A DNA stretch of 64,000 bases from Pseudomonadales bacterium (GTDB taxonomy: Bacteria; Pseudomonadota; Gammaproteobacteria; Pseudomonadales; Azotimanducaceae). Each line of letters opens with the position of its first letter. Position 1 is the stretch's first letter. Position numbers and translations under genes: made by a program. The notes below the pieces were generated by a model that worked only from the letters and a program-made list of their open reading frames with translations, was not told the origin of the DNA and made no database searches. Location of the stretch: contig JANQKS010000106.1 in the NCBI GenBank assembly GCA_028281005.1, forward strand, positions 1 through 64,000, written 5' to 3'. Shown here piece after piece: positions 1-8,185 of the stretch.

Positions 1-79
1 GTCCCTTGCTAATGTTACAACATGAGCTGCGGAACCCGCCTTGTTCTTGACGATTCTGGGCTCATCATAGTTCAACAAA
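1..79. other. Window-edge sequence downstream of rapZ, no assignable gene
   Basis: In many gammaproteobacteria ptsO (NPr) follows rapZ. Here the minus-strand reading frame leaving the 52-100 repeat stays open to the window edge, but its short translation does not show the NPr phospho-histidine motif, so I do not call ptsO. The left part of the dispersed repeat occupies 52-79. Nothing else is supportable in this fragment. Confidence 0.3.
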
Positions 80-100
80 TTAACCAAACAGGACACTAGC
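52..100. repeat. 49-bp dispersed repeat, copy 1 (end of rapZ)
   Basis: This 49-nt segment recurs at 10149-10197 with only three mismatches, all transitions. It begins GATTCTGGGCTCA and ends CAAACAGGACACTAGC. Here it covers the last codons and TAA stop of rapZ and continues downstream. No transposase gene is near either copy. It may be a MITE-like element or the remnant of an insertion-sequence end; the family is not recognised. Confidence 0.8.
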
Positions 101-964
101 CGCCGGTTTCAGTCTCGCCAGTTCACGATGGCGGACTAACACATTGTCATAGTGGCCGGCAAAACGTTCCGCCATACGCTCAGCCACATAGACACTGCGG
201 TGTTGTCCGCCGGTGCAGCCGAGTGCCACCGTCATATACACCCGGGCATTGGCCTCAAAATGGGGTATCCAGTTACATAAGTAAGCTGTGATGTCACCGA
301 TCATGTCGCTGACCAAGGCTTGTTTGGCGAGGTACTCTTGCACGGGTTGGTCGCGGCCGGTGAGCGGTCGCAATGCCTCCTCCCAGTGCGGGTTGGGTAG
401 GCAGCGCAGGTCAAACACCATGTCTGCGTCAACGGGCACACCGTACTTAAAGCCGAACGAACGAAACAGCAAACTGATGCCGCTGGCGCTTCTCGCAACC
501 ACACGGGTCGCGACCAAACCGGCCAGTTCCTGACTGGACATCTGGGTGCTGTCGATGGTGAGGTCGGCCAGATCCGCGATGCTTTCCAGTACCTCCGCTT
601 CGGCGTCGATGGCTTGGCGTAGGTCGGTGTCTGCGTTGGTCAGCGGGTGCCGACGCCGGGTTTCGCTAAAGCGCTTCACCAGGGTTGGGCTCAGCGCATC
701 TAGATAGATCACTTCGCAATCCACATCCATACGGTCGATGGATAACAAAATCTCCGGAAAACGTTCGAGGTCGCGGCTGCGGGCGTCGATGCAAACCGCC
801 ATGTTGGCGTCTTGCTGTGCCGGGTCGCGCAACACGTTGTGCACCAACGATTGCAATAGAATCACCGGGAAATTGTCGATGCAGTTGAAGCCGGCGTCTT
901 CCAAGGCGTTTAGAACCGTGGATTTTCCTGAGCCAGAACGGCCGCTGATGATGATGAGTTTCAC
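80..964 (-). CDS. rapZ: RNase adapter protein RapZ
   Basis: RapZ is a P-loop protein which in enterobacteria binds the small RNA GlmZ and delivers it to RNase E, controlling glucosamine-6-phosphate synthase; in other bacteria the role may differ. The Walker A motif GRSGSGKST is at residues 8-16, and the C-terminal half has the family segments FGFKYGVP and GCTGGQHRSV. At 294 aa it is slightly longer than the E. coli protein (284 aa). Homology appears to end at HRELARLKP; the extra residues ASVLFG and the stop codon lie within the 49-bp repeat. It overlaps ptsN by 4 nt, consistent with the usual rpoN-hpf-ptsN-rapZ operon. Confidence 0.96.
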   Translation of the reverse strand: MKLIIISGRSGSGKSTVLNALEDAGFNCIDNFPVILLQSLVHNVLRDPAQQDANMAVCIDARSRDLERFPEILLSIDRMDVDCEVIYLDALSPTLVKRFSETRRRHPLTNADTDLRQAIDAEAEVLESIADLADLTIDSTQMSSQELAGLVATRVVARSASGISLLFRSFGFKYGVPVDADMVFDLRCLPNPHWEEALRPLTGRDQPVQEYLAKQALVSDMIGDITAYLCNWIPHFEANARVYMTVALGCTGGQHRSVYVAERMAERFAGHYDNVLVRHRELARLKPAASVLFG

Positions 965-1443
965 GCGCTTTGGGCGCTCGGGTCGGCACCCTGGTCGGTA
1001 AGTAGAGCGCTAAATGTATTGCGTAGTGCGTCGTCAGAGGCGCAAGCGCGTAGTTGGGCTCGCTGGTCGGGTTGGGAGAAGATGTCGGCTAAGGTAGCCA
1101 GCGCGTCGAGGTGAGCACTTTGTTCATCTTCCGGCACCACCAATACAAACAGTAGATCTACTGGGGCTGCGTCGCTGGCCTCAAAATCGACGGGTTCCGG
1201 TAAGGTGACAAGCGCGGCGCGCATGTCGGATGACGGAATGCGGCAATGGGGAACCGCAACACCATCACCCAGGCCGGTGCTGCCGAGGCGTTCGCGCGCC
1301 ATGAGCCCGTCAAACAGTGTGTCAGCGCTGACTTCTTCGTCCGACAGCAGATCAGCTATGAGTTGCAGCGCCCGTTTGCGACTGGCAGCGGGCAGGTGAC
1401 ATCGTACGCGCTCTCCTTCTAACAATGTCTGTAAGTGGTGCAC
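961..1443 (-). CDS. ptsN: Nitrogen-PTS EIIA component PtsN
   Basis: PtsN (EIIA-Ntr) is the terminal phospho-acceptor of the regulatory nitrogen phosphotransferase system and controls potassium uptake and nitrogen or envelope responses by binding partner proteins. The 160-aa product is a single PTS EIIA type-2 domain; the phosphorylated histidine sits in VAVPHCRI, preceded by the family segment RERLGSTGLGDG. The start is GTG with a GAGG Shine-Dalgarno a few bases upstream. It lies between hpf and rapZ in the standard order and overlaps rapZ by 4 nt. Confidence 0.95.
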   Translation of the reverse strand: MHHLQTLLEGERVRCHLPAASRKRALQLIADLLSDEEVSADTLFDGLMARERLGSTGLGDGVAVPHCRIPSSDMRAALVTLPEPVDFEASDAAPVDLLFVLVVPEDEQSAHLDALATLADIFSQPDQRAQLRACASDDALRNTFSALLTDQGADPSAQSA

Positions 1444-1484
1444 CGTGCCTCATGTGGGTGGTGAAATTTTGTGGGCAAATTTTA

Positions 1485-1808
1485 CTACAAGTGGTGCGCG
1501 CTGCGGGAGCTGCTACCGTGCAGGCGTGCGGTGGTTTTCTCTTTGTGCTTGATGAGCTGCCGATCCAGTTTGTCGACCAGTTGATCGATGGCGGCGTACA
1601 TGTCTTCAGCGTCGGCGTTGGCGAACAATTCGGCGCCGGTGACGTGGGCGGTGGCTTCCGCGAGGTGGTGCAGCTTCTCTACGTTGAGCACCACGTGGAC
1701 TTGGGTGATTTGCTGGCTATGACGGTCAAGTTTTTCGAACTTCTGTTCAATGTAGTTGTTGATGGATTCGGTGAGATCAACGTGGTGGCCTGAGATGCTT
1801 AGCTGCAT
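1485..1808 (-). CDS. hpf: Ribosome hibernation promoting factor (short form)
   Basis: This is a short HPF/YfiA-type protein that binds the 30S decoding centre and promotes ribosome dimerisation in stationary phase. The product (107 aa) begins MQLSISGHHVDLT and has the basic C-terminal helix region (DRQLIKHKEK) typical of the family. The ORF track starts five codons earlier, but that ATG overlaps the strong AGGAGG that sits 4 nt before the chosen ATG, so the internal start is preferred. Its place directly after rpoN is the conserved arrangement. Confidence 0.94.
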   Translation of the reverse strand: MQLSISGHHVDLTESINNYIEQKFEKLDRHSQQITQVHVVLNVEKLHHLAEATAHVTGAELFANADAEDMYAAIDQLVDKLDRQLIKHKEKTTARLHGSSSRSAHHL

Positions 1809-1872
1809 ATGTCCTCCTATCATGCCCTGCCTTGGCGAGGGATATTGCTTGGGGCGTTTACGCTTGGTCTAG

Positions 1873-3414
1873 TCACACCAATTGTTTGCGCTCGTTTGAT
1901 GGCGGAATCGAAAGCGATTCGCGATATTTGGCGACGGTGCGCCGTGCTACATTGATATTTTGATTTTTGAGTATTGCTGCGATCTTGCTGTCGCTCAATG
2001 GTTTTTTCGGATCCTCTTCCGCGGTAAGCTTCTGGATTAACGCGCGTATGGCGGTGGAGGAAACTTCCCCGCCGGTGGCGGTGCCGACGTGGGAAGAAAA
2101 GAAGTATTTCAGCTCAAAGACACCACGCGGCGTAGACATGTATTTGCGGCTGGTTACCCTGGAAATAGTCGACTCATGCAAATCCACCGCTTCAGCGATA
2201 TCCGCCAAAATCAGCGGCTTCATGGCTTCCGGGCCATATTCCAAGAAGCCTCGCTGTACCTCGACAATTTTGCTGGCGACCCGTAACAGGGTGTCGTGGC
2301 GGGTTTGTAGGCTTTTCAGAAACCAGCGCGCCTCTTGTAGGCTGTCACGTAGATACGCTTTGTCATTGGTGTTTTTAGAGGAACGGGCAAATCCCTCATA
2401 GAGGGGATTGATGCGAATCTGCGGTGTCGCCTCTTGATTCAGTTCCACCACCCAACGGCCCTCTGACTTACGTACGACCACATCGGGCACGATGTAATCT
2501 GATGCGCTGTCTGCGATGGCAGATCCCGGTCGCGGGTTCAGCGTTTGGATGAGGCTCATGGCTTGCGCGAGCGCATCGTCGCTGAGTTTAGATTTACGTT
2601 TAAGCGTGGTGAAGTCTTTACTGCCGAGCAAGTCCATAAATTCGTTGATCAGCAATTGTGCTTCGCACAGCCACGGCGTGTTGCTGGGTAACTGGTTCAG
2701 CTGCAGGTTGAGGCACTCTCGTAAATCTCTGGCACCTACTCCCAATGGATCAAATTCTTGGATACGCGCGAGAACTGCACAGACGTCTTCATGGCTCACT
2801 TGATCCTCTTCGGGCAGAGAAAGGTCAAGCAACGACTCCCAAATCTCTTCGGTGCTCACGGTGAGCATGCCGTTGGGGTCGACCGCGTCGATGATAGACA
2901 GCGCTATCTCTCGGTCAGATGCCGCAAAGGGGGTGAGATTAAGTTGCCACAGCAAGTGATCAGTGAGGTCTTCCTCTTCGCTGCGATTGGCCAGTGGGTC
3001 AAAATCACCGTCCCCGGCGGGTAGGCTCGAGGCGTTGGGGTAGATGTCGTCCCAGTTCGAATCGACTGGCATCTCTTCAGCGACGGGTTCGGCCAGTTGG
3101 TCGTTCACGTCGGCCACCTGGGGCTCGTCTATGTCGCTATCTGCATGCTCAATTTTGGCCTGCTCGGCAGCCAGTTCGGCGAGCGTGTCGCTGCTGGCTG
3201 AAATTTCGCTGGCGTTATCATCCCCGCTGTCTTCGCCGGTGGCCTCCCCATCCTGGGCGTCTTCGCTCAACTCCAGCATGGGATTCTCTTCTAACGTGCT
3301 CTGAATCTCCTGCTGCAGATCTAACGCAGACAGCTGTAGCAGGCGAATCGCCTGTTGCAGCTGTGGCGTCATGGTCAGTGATTGACCGAGTTTTAGCGCG
3401 AGAGTTTGTTTCAT
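1873..3414 (-). CDS. rpoN: RNA polymerase sigma-54 factor RpoN
   Basis: RpoN directs RNA polymerase to -24/-12 promoters activated by AAA+ enhancer-binding proteins. The 513-aa protein has the three usual regions: an N-terminal glutamine/leucine-rich activator-interacting segment ([20 protein letters not shown]), an acidic variable linker around residues 50-120, and a C-terminal DNA-binding part ending in the RpoN box [10 protein letters not shown]. It heads hpf-ptsN-rapZ. A candidate target in this window is the pilA promoter at 52061. Confidence 0.98.
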   Translation of the reverse strand: MKQTLALKLGQSLTMTPQLQQAIRLLQLSALDLQQEIQSTLEENPMLELSEDAQDGEATGEDSGDDNASEISASSDTLAELAAEQAKIEHADSDIDEPQVADVNDQLAEPVAEEMPVDSNWDDIYPNASSLPAGDGDFDPLANRSEEEDLTDHLLWQLNLTPFAASDREIALSIIDAVDPNGMLTVSTEEIWESLLDLSLPEEDQVSHEDVCAVLARIQEFDPLGVGARDLRECLNLQLNQLPSNTPWLCEAQLLINEFMDLLGSKDFTTLKRKSKLSDDALAQAMSLIQTLNPRPGSAIADSASDYIVPDVVVRKSEGRWVVELNQEATPQIRINPLYEGFARSSKNTNDKAYLRDSLQEARWFLKSLQTRHDTLLRVASKIVEVQRGFLEYGPEAMKPLILADIAEAVDLHESTISRVTSRKYMSTPRGVFELKYFFSSHVGTATGGEVSSTAIRALIQKLTAEEDPKKPLSDSKIAAILKNQNINVARRTVAKYRESLSIPPSNERKQLV

Positions 3415-3666
3415 ACAAACGTGTGCTTAGAGCCCTTTTGAATCCGTTTTGAGCAAATATTAAAAACCATGCCAATTTACCACGATGGCCGGCAAAAAGG
3501 CGGTTTCAAGCGGGCAAAATGCGAACCAAAATGTAAATAACTCGGGTTTTTTGAGACCTGTTCAACATGCCGCGCACGGCTTGTCCCAGGTCTTGGGTCG
3601 GTCCCGAATCAACTCTAGTGAGCCTCTGAATAAGTCTCAAAAGCTCAGAGGCTCTCTAGATCGACG
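3415..3666. other. lptB-rpoN intergenic region with two stem-loops
   Basis: Two inverted repeats stand out. AGACCTG (3554-3560) pairs with CAGGTCT (3587-3593) and encloses a small GCCG/CGGC hairpin. CTAGTGAGCCTCTGA (3615-3629) pairs with TCAGAGGCTCTCTAG (3645-3659), giving 14 of 15 pairs. Neither is followed by a T-tract in the minus direction, so classical intrinsic terminators are unlikely. They may be mRNA-processing or stabilising hairpins between lptB and rpoN. The small ORF here (3485-3754) is not convincing. Confidence 0.5.
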
Positions 3667-4422
3667 TCAGATCGAAAACCCCTCGCCTAGGTACACTTGT
3701 CGAACGGTATCGTTGTCGAGAATGGCCGCCGCGCTACCTTCGGCGATGATGTGACCCTCGTGCACGATGTAGGCGCGGTCACAAATGTCCAACGTGTCTT
3801 TGACGTTATGGTCGGTGATCAGCACGCCAATGCCGCGCCGGCTTAAGTCGCGGATTTCACTTTTTATATCGCTCACCGATATTGGGTCGACACCGGCAAA
3901 AGGTTCATCCAGCAACATGAAACGAGGCTCGCTGGCCAAGGCGCGGGCGATCTCTAAGCGCCGCCGCTCGCCGCCGGACAAACTCTGCCCCAGTGAATCC
4001 CGCACCCCGGTGAGATTAAATTCCTCAAGCAACTGTTCCACCAGTTCATTACGTTGAGTTTTGTTGAGGTCTTTGCGCAGGTCGGTGATGGCGCGCAAAT
4101 TATCTGTGGTGGACAGCGTACGAAACACGCTGGCTTCTTGGGGTAGATAGCCAATACCGGCGAGCGCGCGTTGATGCACGGGCGCGTCGGTGAGTTCTTG
4201 CTCATCCAAAAAAATACCGCCTTCATCTGCCTTGATGAGGCCTACCACCATGTAAAAACAGGTTGTCTTACCGGCGCCGTTCGGGCCAAGCAAGCCAACT
4301 ATTTCACCGCTGCCCACGGTGAGGGAGACGTTTTCAACGGCAATTTTGGAACGGTAAGCTTTACGTAGAGAATCTGCGCGTAGCACCGTATGGGTGGGGG
4401 CCTGGGCGGGGGAGGCGGCCAC
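3667..4422 (-). CDS. lptB: LPS export ABC transporter ATPase LptB
   Basis: LptB is the cytoplasmic ATPase of LptB2FG, which extracts lipopolysaccharide from the inner membrane and pushes it along the LptC-LptA bridge. The 251-aa protein has Walker [10 protein letters not shown] near residue 47, the ABC signature [15 protein letters not shown], and Walker [14 protein letters not shown] followed by the switch histidine in ITDHNVKDT. It ends the kdsC-lptC-lptA-lptB run and is separated from lptA by 2 nt. The N-terminus carries about ten more residues than E. coli LptB. Confidence 0.97.
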   Translation of the reverse strand: MAASPAQAPTHTVLRADSLRKAYRSKIAVENVSLTVGSGEIVGLLGPNGAGKTTCFYMVVGLIKADEGGIFLDEQELTDAPVHQRALAGIGYLPQEASVFRTLSTTDNLRAITDLRKDLNKTQRNELVEQLLEEFNLTGVRDSLGQSLSGGERRRLEIARALASEPRFMLLDEPFAGVDPISVSDIKSEIRDLSRRGIGVLITDHNVKDTLDICDRAYIVHEGHIIAEGSAAAILDNDTVRQVYLGEGFSI

Positions 4423-4424
4423 GC

Positions 4425-4982
4425 TCAGTTGTTGCTCGGGCGACTTGCCGGATCCAGTTGCATACGTACCCGGCCATTGCCGTCACCGGCACTGGCGTCC
4501 ACCTTGCCGGCCACAATGTCGTAGCGGATCGACTCGCCTTGCAGTTCGTTGCCTTGCTGCACAAGGGTGGCTTTGCCGTTGAGGTAGATGCGTTCTTCTG
4601 CGGTGTGATAGATGATGGAATCCGCGTTGGCGATCACTTCTCCCTGATCGTCTTCCAGTTCTTGGCGATAACGTGCGGGTGTGCCAATGGTGGTAATACG
4701 TTCCACTTGGTCCCCGTTGATCTTGACCACCATTTTGTCCCCCTGCACGCGCAAGGTGCCTTGCACAATTTGTACGGAGCCCGTGTAAATAATGGTTTCG
4801 TTGTTTTGATCAATCTCGGCGTCGTCACCTTCGATGTGGATGGGCTGATCCGCATCCGAGGCCAGCGCCCAAAGCTGTGGCGCAGCCAAAGCCAACAACA
4901 CAATCAGCACAGCTTGTAGGGGTAGCTTGCGTTGGGCGGCTTGGCGCCAAGTGCGGGTGCTGGTAGGAGTTAGGTGCTGCAA
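4425..4982 (-). CDS. lptA: LPS transport periplasmic protein LptA
   Basis: LptA is the periplasmic OstA-domain protein that polymerises into the hydrophobic bridge carrying LPS to LptDE. The 185-aa sequence has an N-terminal hydrophobic export signal ([16 protein letters not shown], roughly residues 20-35) and then the beta-jellyroll with the hallmark segments [13 protein letters not shown] and [17 protein letters not shown]. It lies between lptC and lptB with almost no spacing, as expected for co-translated partners. Confidence 0.95.
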   Translation of the reverse strand: MQHLTPTSTRTWRQAAQRKLPLQAVLIVLLALAAPQLWALASDADQPIHIEGDDAEIDQNNETIIYTGSVQIVQGTLRVQGDKMVVKINGDQVERITTIGTPARYRQELEDDQGEVIANADSIIYHTAEERIYLNGKATLVQQGNELQGESIRYDIVAGKVDASAGDGNGRVRMQLDPASRPSNN

Positions 4983-4983
4983 T

Positions 4984-5598
4984 TTAGGAATTCTTAAACT
5001 GTTCGGGTAAGACTATCGTATGAACCCTTTGACCACTGTTGGAAGAGAGGTTCAGCAGGCCGGACTGGAGATCGGCCTTCATGCCCGCAGCTTCAGTGCG
5101 CCCCACTTCGGTATCGATCATAACATTTTGGTCTGTCTCGGCGAATTGACGATTGGGGTAGATGTAGAAAGACTCCGAACGCAAAGTGATGATGCCGTTT
5201 TGCGGGTGCTGCTGCACCAGCTCCACAGATTCCCGCAAGTAAACGACCTCTTCCGGACTACCGTCAGGACCCTGACGTTTGCGTATGTAGCCGTGACGCG
5301 CGCCGATGTCCCAAGGCGGTTGCTCAGGGTTGATCAGATGTAGGTCCGGTTCGGTAAGACGCGTCAGCTGTTCGCGGTCGAATTGACGGATGACGTCTGC
5401 CTGCAAGCGGTAGTGTAACTGGCCATCGGCGCGCAGCTGATTAAACAGCACATCTTCGGCATAGATGTCCGGCTCGTTGCGGATGATGATTTCTGTATCA
5501 CTGGGCGGCTCGGTGTCTTTGCCCACCAGCTGGTAAACCACAACCGCGGCGGCGCTTACGCCGATTACCCAGCTTACCCAACCCAGATAGCGCGACAT
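4984..5598 (-). CDS. lptC: LPS export inner-membrane tether LptC
   Basis: LptC is a bitopic membrane protein that receives LPS from LptB2FG and hands it to LptA. The 204-aa product has one N-terminal membrane helix (WVSWVIGVSAAAVVVYQLV, residues 8-26) followed by a periplasmic OstA-like domain with PDIYAEDV and GQLHYRLQAD. The stop is immediately before the lptA start. Sequence conservation in LptC is generally low; position and domain layout support the call. Confidence 0.92.
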   Translation of the reverse strand: MSRYLGWVSWVIGVSAAAVVVYQLVGKDTEPPSDTEIIIRNEPDIYAEDVLFNQLRADGQLHYRLQADVIRQFDREQLTRLTEPDLHLINPEQPPWDIGARHGYIRKRQGPDGSPEEVVYLRESVELVQQHPQNGIITLRSESFYIYPNRQFAETDQNVMIDTEVGRTEAAGMKADLQSGLLNLSSNSGQRVHTIVLPEQFKNS

Positions 5599-5637
5599 CA
5601 GCTTATGCGCCTATAAAGAGAAAGAGCTCAACAGAGC

Positions 5638-6153
5638 TCAGAATGCCCATTTGCCTTGGGCGGTGAGAATCAATTGCGCGATCTCCACCACGACACCGTC
5701 GCCCCCTTTGCGTTGGGTGGTGTAGTGCGCTTGAGCGAGGGTGGCGGGATGGGCGTTGGGGACCGTCAGCGCCAATGTCACACTGGGGTGTTCAAACAGC
5801 GCTATGTCCTGGATATCGTCGCCCACGGCGGCATTGTCGGTGGCGGGAAAACCTTGTTGGATGAGGTCATCCAAAGCGGCCCCTTTGGAATCTGCTCCTT
5901 GGCGCAGATAGTTGATGCTGAGTTCGTTTGCGCGGCGTTCTACAATCGAGGACTGACGCCCGGTGATGATGGCAATCTCAACGCCGTGTGCCGCCAGGAG
6001 TTTGAGGCTGGCACCATCCTGCACATTAAACTGTTTTAACTCGCGCCCGTCGTCTGTGTAGATAATACGCCCGTCTGTGAGCACGCCGTCCACGTCGAAT
6101 ACAATGCCGCGCACGTCGCGAGCCAGTTCGTTTAGATCATGCCCACTTGGCAT
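5638..6153 (-). CDS. kdsC: 3-deoxy-D-manno-octulosonate 8-phosphate phosphatase KdsC
   Basis: KdsC is a cytoplasmic HAD-family phosphatase that releases Kdo from Kdo-8-phosphate for LPS core synthesis. The nucleophile motif is GIVFDVDGVLTDG (residues 16-28), motif II is IITGRQS, and motif IV lies in VGDDIQDI. The 171-aa length is typical of the single-domain tetrameric enzyme. The arabinose-5-phosphate isomerase gene kdsD, usually directly upstream, is absent; the CaCA exchanger gene is the immediate upstream neighbour. Confidence 0.95.
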   Translation of the reverse strand: MPSGHDLNELARDVRGIVFDVDGVLTDGRIIYTDDGRELKQFNVQDGASLKLLAAHGVEIAIITGRQSSIVERRANELSINYLRQGADSKGAALDDLIQQGFPATDNAAVGDDIQDIALFEHPSVTLALTVPNAHPATLAQAHYTTQRKGGDGVVVEIAQLILTAQGKWAF

Positions 6154-6172
6154 GGCGGTCTCTGCACATCCT

Positions 6173-7135
6173 TTAAGCCTGATGGATCAACAATAAGTTG
6201 TAGCCCACCCAGGCCGCTAACATCACCATGCCTTCAAACCGGGTGATGACCGGCCTCGAGTTTATGCCGTAGGCAAACAACGCTAACATGACAGTCAACG
6301 CAAGCATCATGCCGCCGTCGCGCCATAATGCGCCCGGTGGAATCTCCGTGCCGCCGACCATGGCCGGCACCGCCAGCACCGCGAGAATATTGAGAATGTT
6401 GGAACCCACCACATTGCCGATGGCAATGTCTGGATGACCTTTGATGGCAGAGCCGATGGTGGCCGCCAGTTCAGGCAGGCTGGTGCCGACGGCAACAATG
6501 GTCAAGCCGATGATCATATCGCTAACACCCAAGTAACGGGCGATGGAGGTCGCGGAATAGACCAGCACTTGCGCTGACATCAGCAGCACCAGCAAGCCAA
6601 GCACAAGCCAAGCCGCGGCTTGCCAATTGGTCATGTCCGGTAGATCGTCGAGCTCCTCCTGCACGGATGCGGATAGTTCCTGGTCGTTCCCATCTTGGTT
6701 GCTCATTAATCGCCACAAGATGGCGCTTAAACCCAACAGTAGAAGAAAACCGTCAAAAAAGCCCAAGTCGCGGTCGAACATCAGCCCCATCGCCAGCAGG
6801 GTGGCGCCGAGTAGCCAAGGCAGTTCGGCTTGGCGTACCGGTTTGGAAAACGGCAAAGGGGCAACTAAGGCGGTGATGCCAAGTACCAGACCGATGTTGG
6901 CAATGTTGGAGCCAATGGCATTACCTACCGCCAACAGCGGATTGCCGTCGATGGCGGCAAACAGGGCGACCAGAAGCTCCGGCGCCGATGTGCCCACCGA
7001 CACCACCGTCAGGCCAATCAGCATTTTGGACACCCCTAGGTTCTGCGCGCAGGCAGCGGCGCCAGATAGAAATCGGTCGGCGCTCCATACCAAGGCGACA
7101 AAACCGACAATCAGTAGTAAAAGGGGAACCCACAT
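6173..7135 (-). CDS. CaCA-family calcium/sodium antiporter (YrbG-like)
   Basis: This is an inner-membrane cation exchanger of the Ca2+:cation antiporter superfamily. The 320-aa protein consists of two homologous halves with inverted topology, each with the signature repeat: VSVGTSAPELLVAL with GNAIGSNIANIG in the first half, and VAVGTSLPELAATI with GNVVGSNILNIL in the second. About ten hydrophobic segments are visible, and a hydrophilic acidic loop (about residues 140-170) joins the halves. YrbG homologues occupy this place next to kdsD/kdsC in many gammaproteobacteria. The ion transported is not proven. Confidence 0.92.
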   Translation of the reverse strand: MWVPLLLLIVGFVALVWSADRFLSGAAACAQNLGVSKMLIGLTVVSVGTSAPELLVALFAAIDGNPLLAVGNAIGSNIANIGLVLGITALVAPLPFSKPVRQAELPWLLGATLLAMGLMFDRDLGFFDGFLLLLGLSAILWRLMSNQDGNDQELSASVQEELDDLPDMTNWQAAAWLVLGLLVLLMSAQVLVYSATSIARYLGVSDMIIGLTIVAVGTSLPELAATIGSAIKGHPDIAIGNVVGSNILNILAVLAVPAMVGGTEIPPGALWRDGGMMLALTVMLALFAYGINSRPVITRFEGMVMLAAWVGYNLLLIHQA

Positions 7136-7218
7136 AGGTGTGTGATGGTCAGATTACAGCTATCAAGTGTCCTAGGAGGAGCACTTTAGTCTGATCAGAA
7201 GCTCCAGCCAACCGCTGC

Positions 7219-7242
7219 AACCCCATTAATTACGGGGTTTTT
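7219..7242 (+). terminator. Terminator-like hairpin before the mla promoter
   Basis: AACCCC and GGGGTT form a 6-bp stem around a 9-nt AT-rich loop, followed by TTTTT reading on the plus strand. No plus-strand gene ends upstream, so it may insulate the mla operon or end a short leader or antisense transcript. Confidence 0.5.
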
Positions 7243-7247
7243 AGCGC

Positions 7248-7264
7248 AATTGGTCTGACCAATT
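7248..7264. promoter_or_regulatory. PdhR/GntR-type operator palindrome
   Basis: AATTGGTCTGACCAATT is a perfect 8-1-8 palindrome and matches the known PdhR box pattern ATTGGTnnnACCAAT of the FadR/GntR family. It lies about 64 bp upstream of the mlaF -10. No GntR-family gene is in the window, so the regulator is inferred from motif similarity only. Confidence 0.5.
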
Positions 7265-7327
7265 CGCTGGCTGCAGAGGCTAGTGCTCAAACCACTTGAT
7301 GCGCTTAAGAGTTCGTTCAGGCGCGGG

Positions 7328-7336
7328 TGTTATAAT
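7328..7336 (+). promoter_or_regulatory. Extended -10 promoter element for mlaFEDCB
   Basis: TGTTATAAT is a consensus -10 hexamer with the TGn extension, 39 nt before the mlaF TTG start. No good -35 is visible at the right distance, which is usual for extended -10 promoters. Confidence 0.6.
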
Positions 7337-7374
7337 TCTACGTCTTCTTAACAGCCAAACAAGGTGATACCACT

Positions 7375-8184
7375 TTGCAAGCCAGTGAACATCTGATCGA
7401 GATCAGAGACTTGTCGTTTCGGCGCGGCGACAGAGTAATTTTTGATGGTGCGGATTTCGATATTCCGCGCGGCAGAATTACCGCAATTATGGGCCCCAGC
7501 GGCACGGGCAAAACCACTTTGCTAAAGATCATTGGTGGCCAAGTTAAACCGGATGCCGGGCAAGTGTATGTGGAAGGCCAAGACATTTGCAGCATGAACC
7601 GTGATGAGCTGTTCGCCTTCCGCCGTAATCTTGGCATGATGTTTCAGAGTTCTGCTTTGTTCACTGACTTGTCAGTCTACGAAAACGTTGCATTTCCAAT
7701 GCGCGTCCATACCAATCTGTCGGAAGAGCTCATTCGCGACCTGGTCATGATGAAATTAAACGCTGTGGGATTACGCGGTGCGCGTGACTTGGCGCCGTCA
7801 CAGCTGTCCGGCGGTATGGCGCGACGCGTGGCGTTGGCGCGTGCGATTGCTTTGGATCCCGATCTGATTATGTATGACGAGCCGTTCACCGGGCAGGACC
7901 CGATTGCCATGGGTGTGCTGGTGGGTCTGATCAAGGAACTGAATTCAGCGCTTAACATCACCAGCCTGTTGGTTTCGCACGATATCCATGAAACCGTCAG
8001 CATCGCCGACCAGATCTTCGTGATTGCCGATGGCAAAGTGATCGGCGCAGGCACGCCGGAAGAACTACGCGCAGCCCCCACTCCCATGGTGCGCCAGTTT
8101 ATGCACGGTGAACCCGATGGTCCGGTGCCGTTCCACTACCCGGCAGACGACATAGAGTTTGATGTATTGGGCGAGGCTGGCTGA
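7375..8184 (+). CDS. mlaF: Phospholipid trafficking ABC ATPase MlaF
   Basis: MlaF is the ATPase of the MlaFEDB complex, which moves phospholipids between the inner membrane and the periplasmic carrier MlaC to maintain outer-membrane lipid asymmetry. The 269-aa sequence has Walker A GPSGTGKTT (about residue 42), signature LSGGMARRVALARAI, Walker B LIMYDEPFTGQDP and the switch histidine in LVSHDIHET. The start is TTG with AAGGTG eight bases upstream; no better in-frame start precedes it. It heads mlaFEDCB and continues past the start of mlaE by only 1 nt spacing. Confidence 0.96.
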   Translation: MQASEHLIEIRDLSFRRGDRVIFDGADFDIPRGRITAIMGPSGTGKTTLLKIIGGQVKPDAGQVYVEGQDICSMNRDELFAFRRNLGMMFQSSALFTDLSVYENVAFPMRVHTNLSEELIRDLVMMKLNAVGLRGARDLAPSQLSGGMARRVALARAIALDPDLIMYDEPFTGQDPIAMGVLVGLIKELNSALNITSLLVSHDIHETVSIADQIFVIADGKVIGAGTPEELRAAPTPMVRQFMHGEPDGPVPFHYPADDIEFDVLGEAG

Positions 8185-8185
8185 C

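Larger units (their letters stand above)
7136..7374. other. Divergent yrbG/mlaF intergenic region with stacked inverted repeats
   Basis: The 239-bp divergent gap is dense in dyad symmetry: GAGCACT (7179) with AGTGCTC (7281), the palindrome TCTGATCAGA (7190-7199), CAGCCA (from 7205) with TGGCTG (7268), a terminator-like hairpin (7219-7242), and a perfect operator-like palindrome (7248-7264). It ends in the extended -10 for mlaF. The outer repeats could fold into one branched structure enclosing the two inner hairpins. Confidence 0.55.

Noticed and set aside
1-79. Partial ptsO (NPr) gene downstream of rapZ
   Set aside because: The translation lacks the NPr LGLHAR-type phosphorylation motif and the frame continues from inside the repeat.
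3485-3754. 89-aa ORF between rpoN and lptB
   Set aside because: It overlaps the end of lptB antisense, runs through stem-loops and has no family similarity.
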